Positions 11,342-24,657 of a stretch of DNA of 64,000 bases are shown here, one piece after another (within the stretch, counting starts at the first letter, position 1; the number at the start of each line of letters is the position of its first letter). The notes beneath the pieces were generated by a model. That model ran no database searches. It had not been told where the DNA came from and saw only the letters and a program-made list of their open reading frames with translations. The position numbers and the translations under genes are program-made. Source of the stretch: Cenococcum geophilum 1.58 (Eukaryota > Ascomycota > Dothideomycetes > Gloniales > Gloniaceae); the NCBI GenBank assembly GCA_001692895.1, contig KV748238.1, positions 558,001-622,000 of the forward strand, read 5' to 3'.

Positions 11342-12040
11342 CTATTTCCCTCCTTTTTATCTTTATCCTTAAAGATTCCTAGTATCTCTAGGTTATTTAT
11401 TAGAGGTATAATATCCGTCTAATTAATTTAGTTAATATTGTTACTTATTATACCTAAAGCTTCTTCTTCTTTACATACCCAACATCGTGCTCACACTATT
11501 GCTGCAATATTATTACTTAGTAAAATTATACCGTCTTCGTGTTCTCGTTGTTTAAAAGAGGGGTTAGTTTACGTTATATTAGTAAGTCTATCCTTATAAT
11601 AGCCGTCCTCTTATTTAAAGTGTACTAAAGCGAATATTTACTTATGCTATAACGTTTATTCTACTTCTAATGCTAAATATACGCGTCCTATTACTCTTAA
11701 TAACCGTCTAGTTCCCTAATTAATTTATCTTAAGGTCTTATGTTTAATTTACTGCTACGCGGCTAGATAGTAAACTATCTGTTGCTTTAGCTAAGCTAAA
11801 ACGTTCTTATAATATAGAGTAGAAGGCCCTTAAAGCCCATATTACGGCGTTTACTTAGTTACTCTGTCTTAAGAAGGTTATAAAAAGGTTTATTTTAAGG
11901 AGTAGAAGCTTATAGAATAGGGTCTATAGGAACTTAGTGATAAAAGAACAGATTCTCTTCTATTTAAGAAGGAAATAGATATAAGTAGTTTAGCAACTGC
12001 TTTTTTTAAGTCCCCCTTAGGTAGCTTATTTTTTAGTAAT
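11342..12040 (-). other. Gypsy-1 region between chromodomain and 3' LTR, possible accessory frame
   Basis: About 700 bp separate the chromodomain from the 3' LTR, much longer than in Gypsy-A or Gypsy-C. On the minus strand it reads with few stops over two stretches. One of them includes a Cys-x2-Cys pair in ARCWVCKEEE (~11475-11500) and an acidic segment running into the LTR. It may be a decayed accessory open reading frame, or untranslated sequence that happens to read open. I do not recognise the protein. Confidence 0.3.
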
Positions 12041-12054
12041 CCTTTTTTATTAAT

Positions 12055-15000
12055 ACTGCCTAACCTAATCTCTTCTAATACTTTTATACCTTTCCTATAG
12101 CGTTTTTTAGGTTCTCTAGTGGTTTCTAGATAATCTTATTATAGCCTATCTACTTTACCTTATACTATATTTTATTATTAATATCCTTATAATTAATAAT
12201 CTTTAAAAGTTACTATTTATCTTCTTTTTGTCCTCTATATGTGTCTACTTTATAAACTAGTGGCTTAATATTCCTATATACTGGTTTTAGTATTGCGATA
12301 TACTATATAGGGTAGATTTTTATTTTAGCTAGTAGGTTTAACTTAAACGTAACTAGTAAAATCCTCTAAATAATTTTAAAAGGTCCTAGTCTAACGTAGT
12401 TTAACTTCTTACTTAGTTATTAACTCTTAAAATTTTTGTGTAGTAGCTATACTTTATCTCCCTCCTTAAGATCCAGTCCCTTAGATCTCTTAGTATTATA
12501 GTATCTTTTTATTCTTTTTTATACTTTCTTTACTAATTCTATAAAGTCTATATAAAGATTTATTAACGTCTTTATTCTTTCTTTAGCTATACTACTTATT
12601 TTCTTTACTTATTATAGTAATAATAATATTCTTAGCTTATACCCGTAATTTGCCTTAAATAGTAATATACCTATTCCTTTTTATAGTGTTATATTATATA
12701 TAAACTATATAACTGGTAATAGTAATACCTAATTATTCTACGCGTAATTAATATAGTATCTTAGATACTGTTCTAGTGTCTAATTTAGTTTCTCTATTTA
12801 ACCGTCTGTCTGCGAATAATATACGGTAGAAGTTACTGCTTTAACTCCTTATTCCGCTAAGAATACCTCTTAAAATACTATTACAAATCTTAGATCTCTA
12901 TCTAATATAATTTTACTTAGTACTCTATGTCTTATAAATACTTCTTTAATATAGATTTTAGTGATATCTTTTACTAATATTTCTTCTGTATATACTATAA
13001 AGTATCCCTACTTTATAAGCTTATCTACTATTACTAAAATTATATTATAATCTTATCCGGTAATAGGGTCTCTTAACTTTAGTAACTTAATAATAAAGTC
13101 CTATAATATAACCTCCTATAGTCTTTCTGGTATCTTAATAGGTTATAGCCCTCTATATAGCTTATACCTTATTAGTTTATTCCTTTAGCAATCTAGATAT
13201 TCCTTTATAACTTTTTATACTAAACCCTAGATTTTATTAATAATATACTCCTTTTAAAGTCTTAACACTAAGCCTATGGCTCTATTATGTCCTTAAGTTA
13301 TTTCTTTATAGAAATCTTTTACAAATTGCTCTGCTATGCTTCTTAGGATATACCTTACTTCTTAATTTTTGTATATATTTATCTATAGATCTTCTAGCTA
13401 TGCCTTTAGAATTCTTTATGCCTAAAAGCTCTCTAGTAACTTATAAACTTTCTCTAGTTCCTCTTAAGTTGCTATAATTTTTAGATAATTATATCTAATT
13501 AATCCATCTATATTTTTTAATAGTAAAGCCCCTAATAGCTTCTCGTTATTTTATAGTTTGGCTTTTTAACTTAAAGCGTCTGCTCTTATATTATTTTTAC
13601 CCTTAGTATACTAAATCTTAAAATAGTGTTCTATAAGCATTCCTACCTATTTAACCTATCTTTAGTTAAGTTTCTATATTATTAGGAATCTTATTAGGTT
13701 TTTATAATCTATTTTAACTATAAATAGTTTTTTTATACCTTATAAGAATGCTCTCTATTTTTTTAGTACTATAACTATACCTAATAATTCCTTATTATAG
13801 ATGTTATAGTTTAACTCTAATAGTATTATCTTCTAACTATAATATACTACTAGGTGCTATCTATTTTAATATTTTTTATATAAAGTATACCCCTAGTATA
13901 TAGTCTAATGCATCCGTTTTTATAACTATCTCTAGTTCTAGTTAATAGATCTTAAGAACTGGCTCCTAGGTAAACAACTTTTTAACTTTTTTAAATAATT
14001 CCTATTGTTCCTCTCCCTATACCTATAGTTCTTTTTTCTTTATTAATTACGTAAATAGTTTAATATCCTTTAACTACTACGTTATAACCCTTCTATAGTA
14101 ATTATAAAACCCTAGAAATAATCTTAACTGCGTAATATTCTCTAGTTCTTACCAATTTACTATAGCCTTAATTTTCTTTAAATCTATATTAAGTTGGCCT
14201 AGTTTAATAATAAATCTAATAAAATTGGTCTTCCTAGTAAAGAACTCGTATTTCTTAATTGCTACTAGCATCTATTCCTCTTATAGTCTCTTTAAAACCC
14301 ATTTAATATATTCTCTATATTCTTCCTTACTTATTAAGTAAATAATAATATTGTTAAGATATACTATAATAAATTTATCTAAGTATTCTTCTAATATATT
14401 ATTAATACGCTTTTAGAACGTTACTAGTGCGTTTATAAGCCCGAATTGCATAACTAATAGTTTATATAGTCCTTCCTTTAACCTAAAGGCTGCCTTTTAT
14501 TTATCGCCTTTCTTAATCTTAATTTAATGATACGCCTATCTTAGATCTATCTTTATAAAGATTTACATATTACTTATCCTATTTTAGATCTTACTAATTA
14601 AGGGTAAAGGATATCTATCCTTTCTAGTAATGCTGTTTAACTATCTATAGTTAATATACAGCCTTAGTTTACTATTTTTCTTTAGTATAAATAGTACTAG
14701 ATAACCTACTAATAACTGCAATAGTCTAATATATCCCTTTTATAGATTTTCCTAGATAAACTCTTTTAATGCTCTACCTTCTTCTTTAGTAAGCTTATAG
14801 ATTAGAAAGAACCTTAGACTTATTTTTAGTTCTAATTCTATCTTATAGTTCTATACTATATACTCTAATAGCTTTTTACTTTCTAGTCATTATAGTTTCT
14901 TGCTATACTTGTGGTATCTTTTTAGTATATAACTTAAGCCTTACTTAGTCTCTTTATATATTACTCCAACTTAGTACTATACTAACTTAGCTTATTATTA

Positions 15001-17199
15001 TATCTTACGGCGTTAAGTATCTTTAATATTAACTTAACCTAACCCAATTAATTTTTAGATTATATTTCTGTAACTAAGGCATTCCTAGTACTGCCTTATT
15101 ATTCCCTAATAGTAATATATTAAAAGACATCTTAATCTATCTCCTTTTAATAGTTAACTAAATAGGTCCTATTTTAAGGTTAATAATACCTCCTTTATAG
15201 GCTATCGGATCTCCTAAAATTATTACTAATAGGTAAAGATGCTCCTTTTTCCTATATAGTAACCCTATTCTTTTAACTGCTACTAGTAATATATAGTTCC
15301 TTATTACTTTACTATCTATTAATGCTTTAAACTATTAATCTTGCCACTTAACTTATAAATTTAGGTATTATTCTTAAATTCCTTTAAGGGTTTAAGGCTT
15401 TACTACTAGTTCTCTCTAGTTTTATAGGCCTCTACTTTTCCTAACTATTAGCTGCTTAATCCTATTTATATTTAGTCTACTTTTAGCTAATACTTAGTTT
15501 ACTTTTTATCCTTAATATACTATAGATATATATTCTTTAAGTATTCCCACCACTATTATCTATCTAGGTATTTTTCCATAAGAAATCTTCCTGGTTAAAG
15601 TATTAAGTCCCCTTAGCTTTATACTTCTACTAGGTGCTAACTATATATATACTTAGTATTTCTATATTTTACCTTATCCGTTATCTAATATATTCTTTTT
15701 AGATACTTTTAGTTTTTATCTTTAAGTACTCTATATATATTATATATATTATTTACATACGTAATCTATGCTAATGTATAATATACTTAGTGTTTTAGGT
15801 TAACTCTTAGCTCGTTTTTATCCTTAAGTTTAAACCTTTCTTATATTAATCTAAGCGTTACGACTTCGTTTATAGGTACTAAGATTTATCTTTTACTTCT
15901 TTAGTCCTCTAATTGCTCCTCTAAATCTTTTAATATTATAATTAAGGCTCCCTTAATATAAGTTATAGCCTTTTCTGTAATTAGGTGGTCTTAGATAACT
16001 TTTTCGTCCAGCTATATATAGAAATCTTCCTACTTATTATTATATCGTTGTCGATACTACTTTTAGTATAGCTGTTTAAGTATATACGGCGTATCCGTAA
16101 GGAAGTATCTTCTTATTACTATATCGTAATAGCCTTTTATATGTCGTTCTTTAAACCTAGTTAGAATCCCTAGATCCTCTTCTTATTCCAGTTTAGTAAG
16201 CCACTTAGCTTTTAGTGTGCCTATCTTAGGCCTATTAGTAATTCTTCGTACTAATACTCTGTCTCGTATACGTCTTAATATGCTAGATCTCTTATCTAGT
16301 TTCTAATCTTGCTATAAGGTGATTTTTGCTCTAAACTCCTATAGTTTCTTTCCTTTCGCGTCTTACGAGTAGATCCTTAAAGTCTTTTTACTTCTTAATC
16401 TTTATATTAGTCTTCCGATCTTTAGGCTAAACACTATATTCCCCTAGTAAGTCTTTTAGGTCTATATACCTATCTCCTAGTCTTATTACTATTTATACCG
16501 CAGATTCTCTAATCTTATTAATAGTCCTTATTTATATCTTAAAGTCTTAGTTCTATAGGATTCTTAATCCTAAGCTCGCTTCTAACTTAAGTTTAGCTCC
16601 TACCTTAGTCTAACTAGGCTTAGGTGTTCTTATCTCATCTTAAGAGTCTTAAATCTTACTTATCTTGTCTTAAGAATCTTATATCTATAGGAAACTCTAT
16701 TCTAAGCTTATTTGTATATCTTTAAACTAAGCTACTACTCTGCTCTATTGGTTTCTGTCCGTTATAGGTCCTTAAGCTTACCTTATCTTATCTTAAGAAT
16801 CTTAAGCCTTTAGCCTTTTGCCTTTATCGAGTGCCAAAGTGGTTCACTGTCCTACTTCTTTTACGTCTTATAAAGCGATAGGCATTATATCTAGTGGGGT
16901 CTTAATCCCTACTAATGTTCCCTATTCTGTAGTGGAATTATCCTTTACCTCTTATATAATATCTCTAAGGTCTATATACTTCTAGTAAGCTACCTTCGTT
17001 ACCTTATCGTTATAAAATATTTCGCCTACGTTAAATTTATTGTCCTTAATGTCCGATCTACGAACTAGTTTATTAGTTCCTCTATACGCTATAGGGTTTA
17101 GCTCCTATAGCTAATAGCTTACGCTATACTTAGCGTTTTTATAAATTTAGTATACGTTATTATAATAAAACGTAAAACTTCTAATTAAACACTCTTTTA
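12055..17199 (-). pseudogene. Gypsy-1 pol (PR-RT-RH-IN-chromodomain), broken
   Basis: The polyprotein would process gag and pol, copy the RNA and integrate the cDNA. Protease: ALIDS with downstream ILGDPI and AVLGMP (about 15370-15050); the motif reads DSK where D[TS]G is expected. Reverse transcriptase: about 14950-13960, with VYLNNIIIY for the YLDD box (14341-14380), its catalytic Asp changed to Asn. RNase H follows (to about 13400). Integrase: about 13400-12500, with SQTDG near 12800. A region of LGPFKI type follows (~12370), then a chromodomain reading YKVKxIGYNKII and PLENLKNAI (about 12230-12060). A chromodomain after integrase places it among the chromoviruses. TAG/TAA codons occur every few tens of residues, mainly where Trp or Gln is expected. 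Confidence 0.9.
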
Positions 17200-18337
17200 T
17201 TCCTTATAGTACACTATTATTTCTCTATATATATATATCTCCTCCTATTAGTCCTATTCTCTTTATTATATAGTAACTCTAACTATCTTTACAATCCCTT
17301 ATAAAATAACCCTATTTTCCGCAATTTATATAAGCTCCGTTTTTAAACCATTAACTTTACTATAGAGTTCGCCTAAATATCTTCTACTACTAAGATCCTT
17401 AGTTTAGCCTTTACTCCTAGGTCCTATAATTACTAAATCCTTAACCTTTAGGTTTCTATAGTTTCTTACTCTATCTCTTATAGTTTTCTTTAGTACTACT
17501 TAAGTCTATTAGCTCTGCGTTATACTATAGTTTCTAACTTAGCTTTAGTTATTACGTACTTTACGCCTTATATAACTATAGAACTCTATTCTAACCTTTC
17601 TTAGCCTGCTCCCTTTAGTAGATCTAATTGTTAATCTTAATCGCTTAATCTATTAGGTCCCTTAGGGTATCCATATCTTCTATTAGAATAATTACGTCCT
17701 AGACTTTAGCCTTAAGTCCTTATTTATACTGTGCTATAAGCGCCCTATTATTCTACTTAACTTATATAGTTAGCGTTTAAAACTATATTATATACTTAAT
17801 TGCTAAGGTTTATTACGTAATATTCTAAAGTTTTCTTTTCGCCGTAGTTGTTCCTTCTAGGTCTCTAAATATTTATATAAGTCGCTCTACAAATCCTTCC
17901 TAGCTTAAGAATATAAATTATACCTTCTAATTGGTGGTTGTTATTTCATTTATCTATATCTCTATAAGGTAAAGCTTAAATTATTTAAGTGCTCTTCCTA
18001 ATAGAAATAGTCCCGCATAGGCTATTTAATTTATAGATATTAGTAGCTTTACCCCTTCTTATATAACTTTAAAGTGCATTTACATAAGAAATCCTTTAAG
18101 CTTTAATCTTTCTCCTAAGTATCTCTTAATCGATAGTAGCTTAATCTTCGCCGCTTCTATCCTATTAACCCTTTCTTCTAGTACTATATTATTAGTTATT
18201 AACCGGTTAATTACCTCTTATAATTATCTGACCGTTATAGGTTGCTATAAGTTAGTATCTACTATACTAGTGTCGTTTGCTAACCTTAACGTAGTTGCCG
18301 CCGTCGTTAGTGTTATAGTGGCTGCTTTTAGTGGCAT
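17200..18337 (-). pseudogene. Gypsy-1 gag with CCHC knuckle, broken
   Basis: The ATG at 18337 lies 46 bp inside the 5' LTR and opens MPLKAATITLTTAATTLRLA. A coiled-coil-like stretch follows (TNNIVLEERVNRIEAAKIK), then a capsid-like region. Near the C-terminal end is a retroviral zinc knuckle, YINCGKxGYFIRDCK (about 17284-17335), with the first Cys and the His both read as Tyr, which are G-to-A type changes. Gag would package the element RNA into particles. The boundary with pol is approximate. Confidence 0.82.
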
Positions 18338-18382
18338 ATTATTCGACTTTCTATATTTAATACTATAACTAGGTAGTAATTA

Positions 18383-18788
18383 TATAACGGAACCTTGTAG
18401 CAGGAACTACGATAGGCTCGTTATTAGGCTAGGTATATAGGTAATATAAATTAAAGTTAATAACGTAATAATAACTAGTGGAGTAGTTGCCTAATAGATT
18501 AACTCTAATTATATTCTAAGAATTACTACAAGGAAGGAACTATTTAGGTAGGGATTAAGGGTCCTTAAATACACAACCGTACTCCTATAAAATCTTTCTT
18601 ATATATAATATACGTATGCTCTATCTACTCTGTTATAGATCTTATAGATTATATTATATAACCTTGGTTATTATTCCTCGTTATATAGTTTTATTAGCTC
18701 TATCTTAGACCGTGCTTGTATTAACCAACTAGCTTCTTCTAACTCTTCCCTAAGTAGTCGTAATATTGTACTTAAAGCGTCCGTAACA
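18383..18788 (-). repeat. Gypsy-1 5' LTR (right)
   Basis: Partner of 10937-11341, ending CCGTAACA at 18788. It directly abuts a 5'-lacking fragment of the Gypsy-A LTR at 18789, which is an unusual junction. Confidence 0.92.
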
Positions 18789-18919
18789 GTAATAGCTTAT
18801 ATTAGCTACTCGTAGGTATATTACCTCCTTACGTCCTTAACCCTTATAATTAATCGCGTAATGTCTTATAGTCTCCTTAAATATATACGCTCTATAGCCA
18901 CTACCTATATTCTATAATA
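18789..18919 (+). repeat. Gypsy-A 5' LTR, truncated
   Basis: From AGCTTATATTAGCTACTCG onward it matches 42493-42624, the end of the 3' LTR. The first five bases (GTAAT) do not match, and the first ~60 bases of the LTR are missing. It abuts Gypsy-1. Confidence 0.85.
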
Positions 18920-19186
18920 TTACGTTACGCCTTTTTACTACTAACGCTTAGCCTATAACTAATTTTATATATTTATAATACTATAGGCGCTGCTAAAAGC
19001 AGTATATCTATAAATTATCTTACTTTATACTTCTAAGAAACCTATAATAGTAAAATAATATTCCTTACTAGCTATTATATTAAACCTAAAGAATAACCTA
19101 ATATCTATATTTAACCTATAACGCCAATTAATCCTAAAAGAATTTAATTTATTAGCCCTAGCCTTAACCCCTAAGGAGATAGATAC
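18920..19186 (+). other. Gypsy-A leader / start of gag before the copia insertion
   Basis: AT-rich remnant between the Gypsy-A 5' LTR and the copia element. Its last five bases, GATAC, are the copia target duplication. It would hold the primer binding site and gag start, but neither can be recognised after RIP. Confidence 0.5.
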
Positions 19187-19458
19187 TGTTTATATTAATT
19201 TAATAATATAAGGCGAGTTATATCCAGGGGCACGAAATACATATGGTATTGTATGCTCTTTTAGATGGTAGTAACTGTTAATTCTATTAAGGTAGACTAC
19301 GTGGTCTATATACTAACGCACCTCCCCCTAATTAGTCAGTGCTTTATAAGTGCACTAGACGCGTAAGTAGGTGGTTAGTGCACTGAACGCGTAAACGCGT
19401 ACTCGGCGTACCAAATGCGTAAGTACGTGGTTAGTACGATAGGTGCTGTAATTATACA
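19187..19458 (-). repeat. Copia 3' LTR (left), three internal 28-bp units
   Basis: 272 bp. Positions 19350-19433 hold three 28-bp units of the type GTGCACTAGACGCGTAAG followed by GGTGGTTA. The partner LTR has only two. Outside this block the two LTRs align closely, with mainly transition differences. Confidence 0.93.
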
Positions 19459-19676
19459 CTAGCGGTACTTGGAAGATGAAACCACTTATATACAGCCTCT
19501 GTAATTGCTTTAATAGACCCGTAAAACACGTAAGAAAATATATAGGAAATCCCTCCCGAGGTGCCTTCTGGGCTGCCTTCTAGACGGTGCTCTAAGCTGG
19601 CCGTAAGTCCTGCTTACGGCCCGTAAATAAACCGTACGGCCTTCCGACAGGCCGTAAATGAACCGTAAGTGCTCCG

Positions 19677-22600
19677 TTAGTCTCGCTCTACCCATTCTAT
19701 AACCTTTAGGTTAAGCTTGTTTATATCAATTAGGGTTTTAAGGGCTTAATATGGCTTTACCTTAGTTATAGCGTCTACTAGGTTATCTCCGCTGCTGATC
19801 CATTTGACCTCCGTAATCTTACGTCGTTCGTAGGCCTAACGTAAGTATATTAGGTCGACTATAAGCCTCTTCTCTTATATTATACCTAGTTTAACTAGGC
19901 AGTTATAGAGGGACTTTAAATCGGTGTATAAAACCAGGGGTAGCTGCTTCAATTATAGGATCTTCTAGATTATTAATTTCATTGCGGCTGCTATATTAAA
20001 TCTATAGGCTAGTGTATATAGTTTAGAGGCTAGTATACTGCGGGTTACTTATTTGCACTTAATTAAAGACTAGTGCAGAATGTTTGCGTCCTAATTATAG
20101 TCCATAAGTACGATTATAAAGCCGATTTGTAATAATAGGTCTCTATTATTAGTAAAGGAGGCGTCCGTAAATACCATTACGCCAATAGAATTTAGGTCTA
20201 GCGGTATAAAAGTAAGTCCTCTTATCGCATTATCAACCTGCTATTAAATGCGCTTATTAAGCTGCTTAAAATTTTCTTCTTATAGATTTACTGCCTAGGC
20301 TGCAAAGGATAAGTTATAGGCAGATTTGGGTTAGCAAACTGTGGCAATATAGGCGCCTCTTACACGCTATATAGCGTATTAGTCCTTTATATTTTACGGT
20401 CTTATAGGTCTCTTTATGGGAACTAGTAAGGTCCGTAGGCTTTACTATAATAAGCTTTAGGTTTTAAGCTTGGCGTTCCTAGATTAGCTAAATTAAGTTG
20501 CCCTTTTATATAATTAAGCCTCCGTTAAACTTAATTGGGGTCTACTTAGTTAACTGCTCTTACGGCTTTGCCAGGAACTTAGCTTCTTATAGTTTAGTCT
20601 CTTTAGCGTCCGCAAATGTCTAGTCCGCTAAGAAGAGGGTATTATCTGTTTAAAGTCTAACAATACTAAGGCCGTTTAATAGGGTGTATAGGAGGTAGGG
20701 GTTATAGGTCGATTATTCTATTTTAAGTTTATAGATATAATGCTAGTAATATGTCTTAAACCAGTAGTTTCTAGCTTCCGGCACTCCGTAAAGTAGTTTT
20801 ATAACCTATAAAATTGTTCCTAGTTACAGATTAAGCTTAAGCGGTAGTCGTATAAAGATGTCCCTACTTAGGTAGGTATTAGACTGTATATAGGCTTATA
20901 AAATGTCCCATAAGTAAAGGGCTACGGGTTTTATTTATTGTAGTATAAGCGTAAGCGTAAGTATAATCCGTTAACTGACCTATTAAATTATAGGCGATTA
21001 CGTAAGGACTAAGTCTTTCCCCTAGTCGTTATAAGCTTATATAACAAGCCTTAACTTTTTAAAGGCTTTATTAGTATTAGGGTGCTTAATTTTATTAATA
21101 AAGCGCAAGCTAAATATACGGACGCCTTACGGAACGTCTCTCTCTATTATAACTATAAAGACGCCCTTTTTAAGTAGTCCGTTAATCTCTTTGCGTTATA
21201 AGTCCGTAAAAGGGGTTTTTTTATACTAAAACTAATATATCTATAGGCGGAGGTTGCCTTATGGATATATCTACGGAGGTTAAGTAATTCTTTATTATGG
21301 GGTTTTTAGTTACGGGGTGCTTCTAGGGGTGTCCTTAACTACGCTTTATAGTAGGTTTAGCGGATTTAGTAAGTTTACGGGGGACTTCTAAAGTAGGTAA
21401 GGGTGCTTCTAGTCTATCTAGTTTAGCGGGTACTTTTAGTTTGTCTAGTTTAATGGGTACTTCTAGTTTGTCTAGTCTGGCGTTATAGGTATATTGGGCC
21501 AAAAGTAGGGTTTTACGGACGTGCTTCTAAAGTTAGTTAGTCCGCTAGGAAGTTATACGTAATATATCTCATCTTCTATAGCTAGTAAACAGTAAGGTCT
21601 AGTCTAATTGCCGCTCTCGCGCTATATAAGGACTTTAAAATTAAGCGGGAGGTTATATACTAAGGTTATATTAGGTCCGTTACGGTAGTATAAAGCGTTA
21701 TTAATAGTTTATTTAGCCCGTAATTTAATTATTTCGGCTATTACCTTCTGTATTATAGCTGCTTAATCTGTAACGGACGGGGCAGGAGGGTCCAGTTTGC
21801 TTATCTTTAGGTAGGCTCCGTAAACTAAGAGGGTAGGTATTAGTCCGTCAGGGCTAGCGGTATTATTAACGGCTTTTACGGCTATCTATAAAGCTAGTTC
21901 CTTTTAGATGTTCTTATACTCGTCTATAATAATCTAGTAAGCTCTCTATAGAGCTAAATAAGCTTACTTAATAAGCCTAATAGACTAGTACGCCTTAACT
22001 AGAACAGCTTTTATTAAAATAGCTATAGCTATAGTGTACTGTTAGAATTCCTTACTGATAAAGTTCCTACTAGCGTTGTGGGTAATATACTTAGGAGGTC
22101 TAAGATATATATTAATCTAGCAGATCTATAAAATGTTCTAAGTATATTTTATAGATATATTTTACAACTAACGGGCGGCTTAATAGTGGGTTACCTTATT
22201 AATTATATATAATACTAGGCTGCCGTTAATATATATAATGTCTACGTATACTAAGTGGTTAAAATTAAGGTCTTTATAAAGAGTAAACTTAAATCGGCCT
22301 AGGGAACGTCCGTATTTCTAGTAAAAGGAGCAGTATTTAGTTAGGTAGTCAATTGCCTTCTTATTAACGTTATTATATTTAGAACGTTTAAGGACTTTAT
22401 ATAGCTTTTCGGCTAATAGGTAGCTAAAACGGCGGTATAGGTGGTAGATTTCCGTACTGGTAAGGTAGTATGGGTTATAGTCGAAAGATTCCTAAATATA
22501 GGTCCGTAAAGTCTCTCCCTATATAAGGAACAGGTGTCTAAATCGTTGTATAATTGGTAGGGTGATATTTTTACTTTTTAGGGCAGTTATAGGGCCAATT

Positions 22601-24657
22601 AGAGTATCTATAACATTGTTATAGTAAACCTATAGTCTATCTATATCTGTAAGGTAGAGTAGAAAAAGGGTGTCCGCTTTTACTATATGGAAGTTAACTA
22701 GGCTAATTAAAGTCTTAACTTTAACTAATCTAATTAATGCGGTTAAGCTAATACTAAATTAGATATTTACGGCCCTAGTTTATATAGTATCGATGTCCGT
22801 ATTATCCTTTATAGTAGTCTTATATATAAGGTATTATCCGTAACCTATAGTAAACTTCTTAAAAGCACCTATATCAATTATAACGCCGTAGAATTCTTTA
22901 GGGGTATAGCGCTCTATAGTAATATATATAAATAGGTCCTATTCGCGGTCTATAATGTCCATAATAAGTCTAATAGGTATACTTATAGGCCAGTTTTCGG
23001 GTATAATTAAGTGTATAAAGGAGCGGTCGGCTAATATGGTTGTAATATTAAAGGCTTAGCTATCTATAAAAGGTCTAAAAGTAGTTAAGAATATCTCTAA
23101 GGTCTCCTATTCCTAAGTATCTAAGTTAAAATTAATTATAAGGGCTTCCATTGACTTGTTAAGAGACTCTTCTACTTCCTTTCCTTTATAGTCTAAGATA
23201 AACTGGTTAATTTGTCTGTTAAATCTCTTTTTAAACTTGTCGCGTTCTTCTTAGATATACTTTATAGACTAATATCCTTTCTTACTATATATAAAGCACC
23301 TCTGATTGGTTTGTCTTTGGGGGTATACTTTTATATAGGAGTTGCTATAGGGGTTATAGGTAGGACCTAGTCGATGTGGGTTCTGCTAGCGGTAGCGGCG
23401 GTCCGTAAAGTAGGCATCTAAGTTAGTTTGCGGATTTTGTAGGTCTGTAATAAAGGCTTAAGTATTACCTAGCGGGTTTAAGGCTTCGTATGTTATAATA
23501 GAGGACCGTAAATTGTTAATAAGGCCAGCTATGGTGTCTGCGGGCTTATAATAGGCGTATTTGCAGGGTTCTATTTCCTAGTAAGCCGTAATAAGTTTAT
23601 TATACAGAAAGTCGTCCGTTTAAAGCTTGATATTAAAACTGTGCTATAAGTGGCGGAGGTCTTTAATAAGGATTTGCAGGTACTCTATGGTCGATTTTTT
23701 AGTATTTTTGTCCATTACAGTCCGTAACTTAGTCGCATTCTATTAGGTACGGATATTACGCTTATATTCCGGTCCTTTAAAGTAGTTATATGTGGCTTCG
23801 TATAGCTTATTAAAGGGAACACCAAGGGGGTTATTCTTAAGGTTGGTATAGTAGTGGTTAAGTACTAGGCCGCGCAGTATAGTAGAGTAGGCTTAACTAA
23901 ACTCCTATTTAGGAATATCGGCCTTCTAATAGAGGTCCGTAAAGATAGTTAGTTTAAAGTTAAAGTTATCGTTTTCACCGCTATACTTAGATTTATCGGT
24001 ATAGAGCTTAGCTAGGTTAGCTAGTTCCTTACTATAGGTCTTTACTTAAGTAGTTTATAGATCTGTAACTTAAGTGACAGAAGGGTTTTAGTTTATATTT
24101 TAATTTATAGAGGTATTACGGTCCGTAATTTGGGTTACGGGATTATTATAGTCCGTAACTTAAGTACTAGGTATACTTTAGCCCGTAAAATTAATTCCAA
24201 AATCGCTTAGATTTATAGGACAAATTTAGTTAAGTAGGTTAGGTATAAGGCTAGTAATACTATTAAGTTTAGGAGAAGTAAAGAGTTTATTAGTGGCTTT
24301 AACCTAGTTTAGGATTTCCTCTTTAGTCTATTCCATTTAGTTCTCCTCCTATATTGTGTTGTATAAGGACTATATAATAGTAACTCGTTTATCCTTTTTA
24401 ACCCATACACCTTAGTAATATAAAAGGGTTTATAGGTTATGGATAGCAGTAGGGTTACAAGCCTTAAAAATAGCTTCTGTAAAGTCCGTAAAGTCTTCCT
24501 TATATTACTCCTATAGGCTATTATTTAGGAGCTTATAGTATCCGTATTTAAGGATTTTAAAATTAATGTAGTCGTTAACGCCGTCTGTAGACGTAAGGTC
24601 GACTCCCTAACTCTACTTTTTTTAACCTTTACTAATTTGCTTAGTTATATCTGCCAT
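19677..24657 (-). pseudogene. Copia gag-pol polyprotein, broken
   Basis: The ATG at 24657 opens MADITKQISKG; the stop TAA is at 19677-19679, just after VIEWVERD. The span is not a multiple of three, so there is at least one indel as well as many stops. Order: gag; a Cys/His knuckle region around 23300 that reads mutated; protease IDIGAFK for the D[TS]GA box (22862-22890); GAG-pre-integrase and integrase with KYGRSLGRFKFTL and VYVDIIYING (about 22420-21800); reverse transcriptase (about 21300-20380) with TDNTLFLAD near 20650; RNase H with VFTDASFTNN and KCKxVTRSILASKLYTLA (20230-19690). The catalytic Asp of the RT box reads Asn. All motifs match copia elements of filamentous ascomycetes. Confidence 0.92.

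Larger units (their letters stand above)
10937..18788 (-). mobile_element. Gypsy-1: Ty3/gypsy chromovirus with two LTRs, inactivated
   Basis: A 7.85-kb element bounded by direct repeats of about 405 bp (10937-11341 and 18383-18788) that start TATAACGG (from TGTAACGG) and end CCGTAA[T/C]A. Gag and pol lie between them on the minus strand in the order gag, protease, reverse transcriptase, RNase H, integrase, chromodomain, which is Ty3/gypsy order. Stops are frequent throughout. I could not find a matching target duplication (ATTAA before, GTAAT after), so one flank may have been rearranged. A second, broken copy of the same family lies at 42625-50866. Confidence 0.93.

Noticed and set aside
19510-19695. 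61-codon minus-strand open frame with Arg-rich sequence
   Set aside because: It overlaps the copia RNase H end in another frame (the true frame ends VIEWVERD and then stops) and runs into 3' non-coding sequence.
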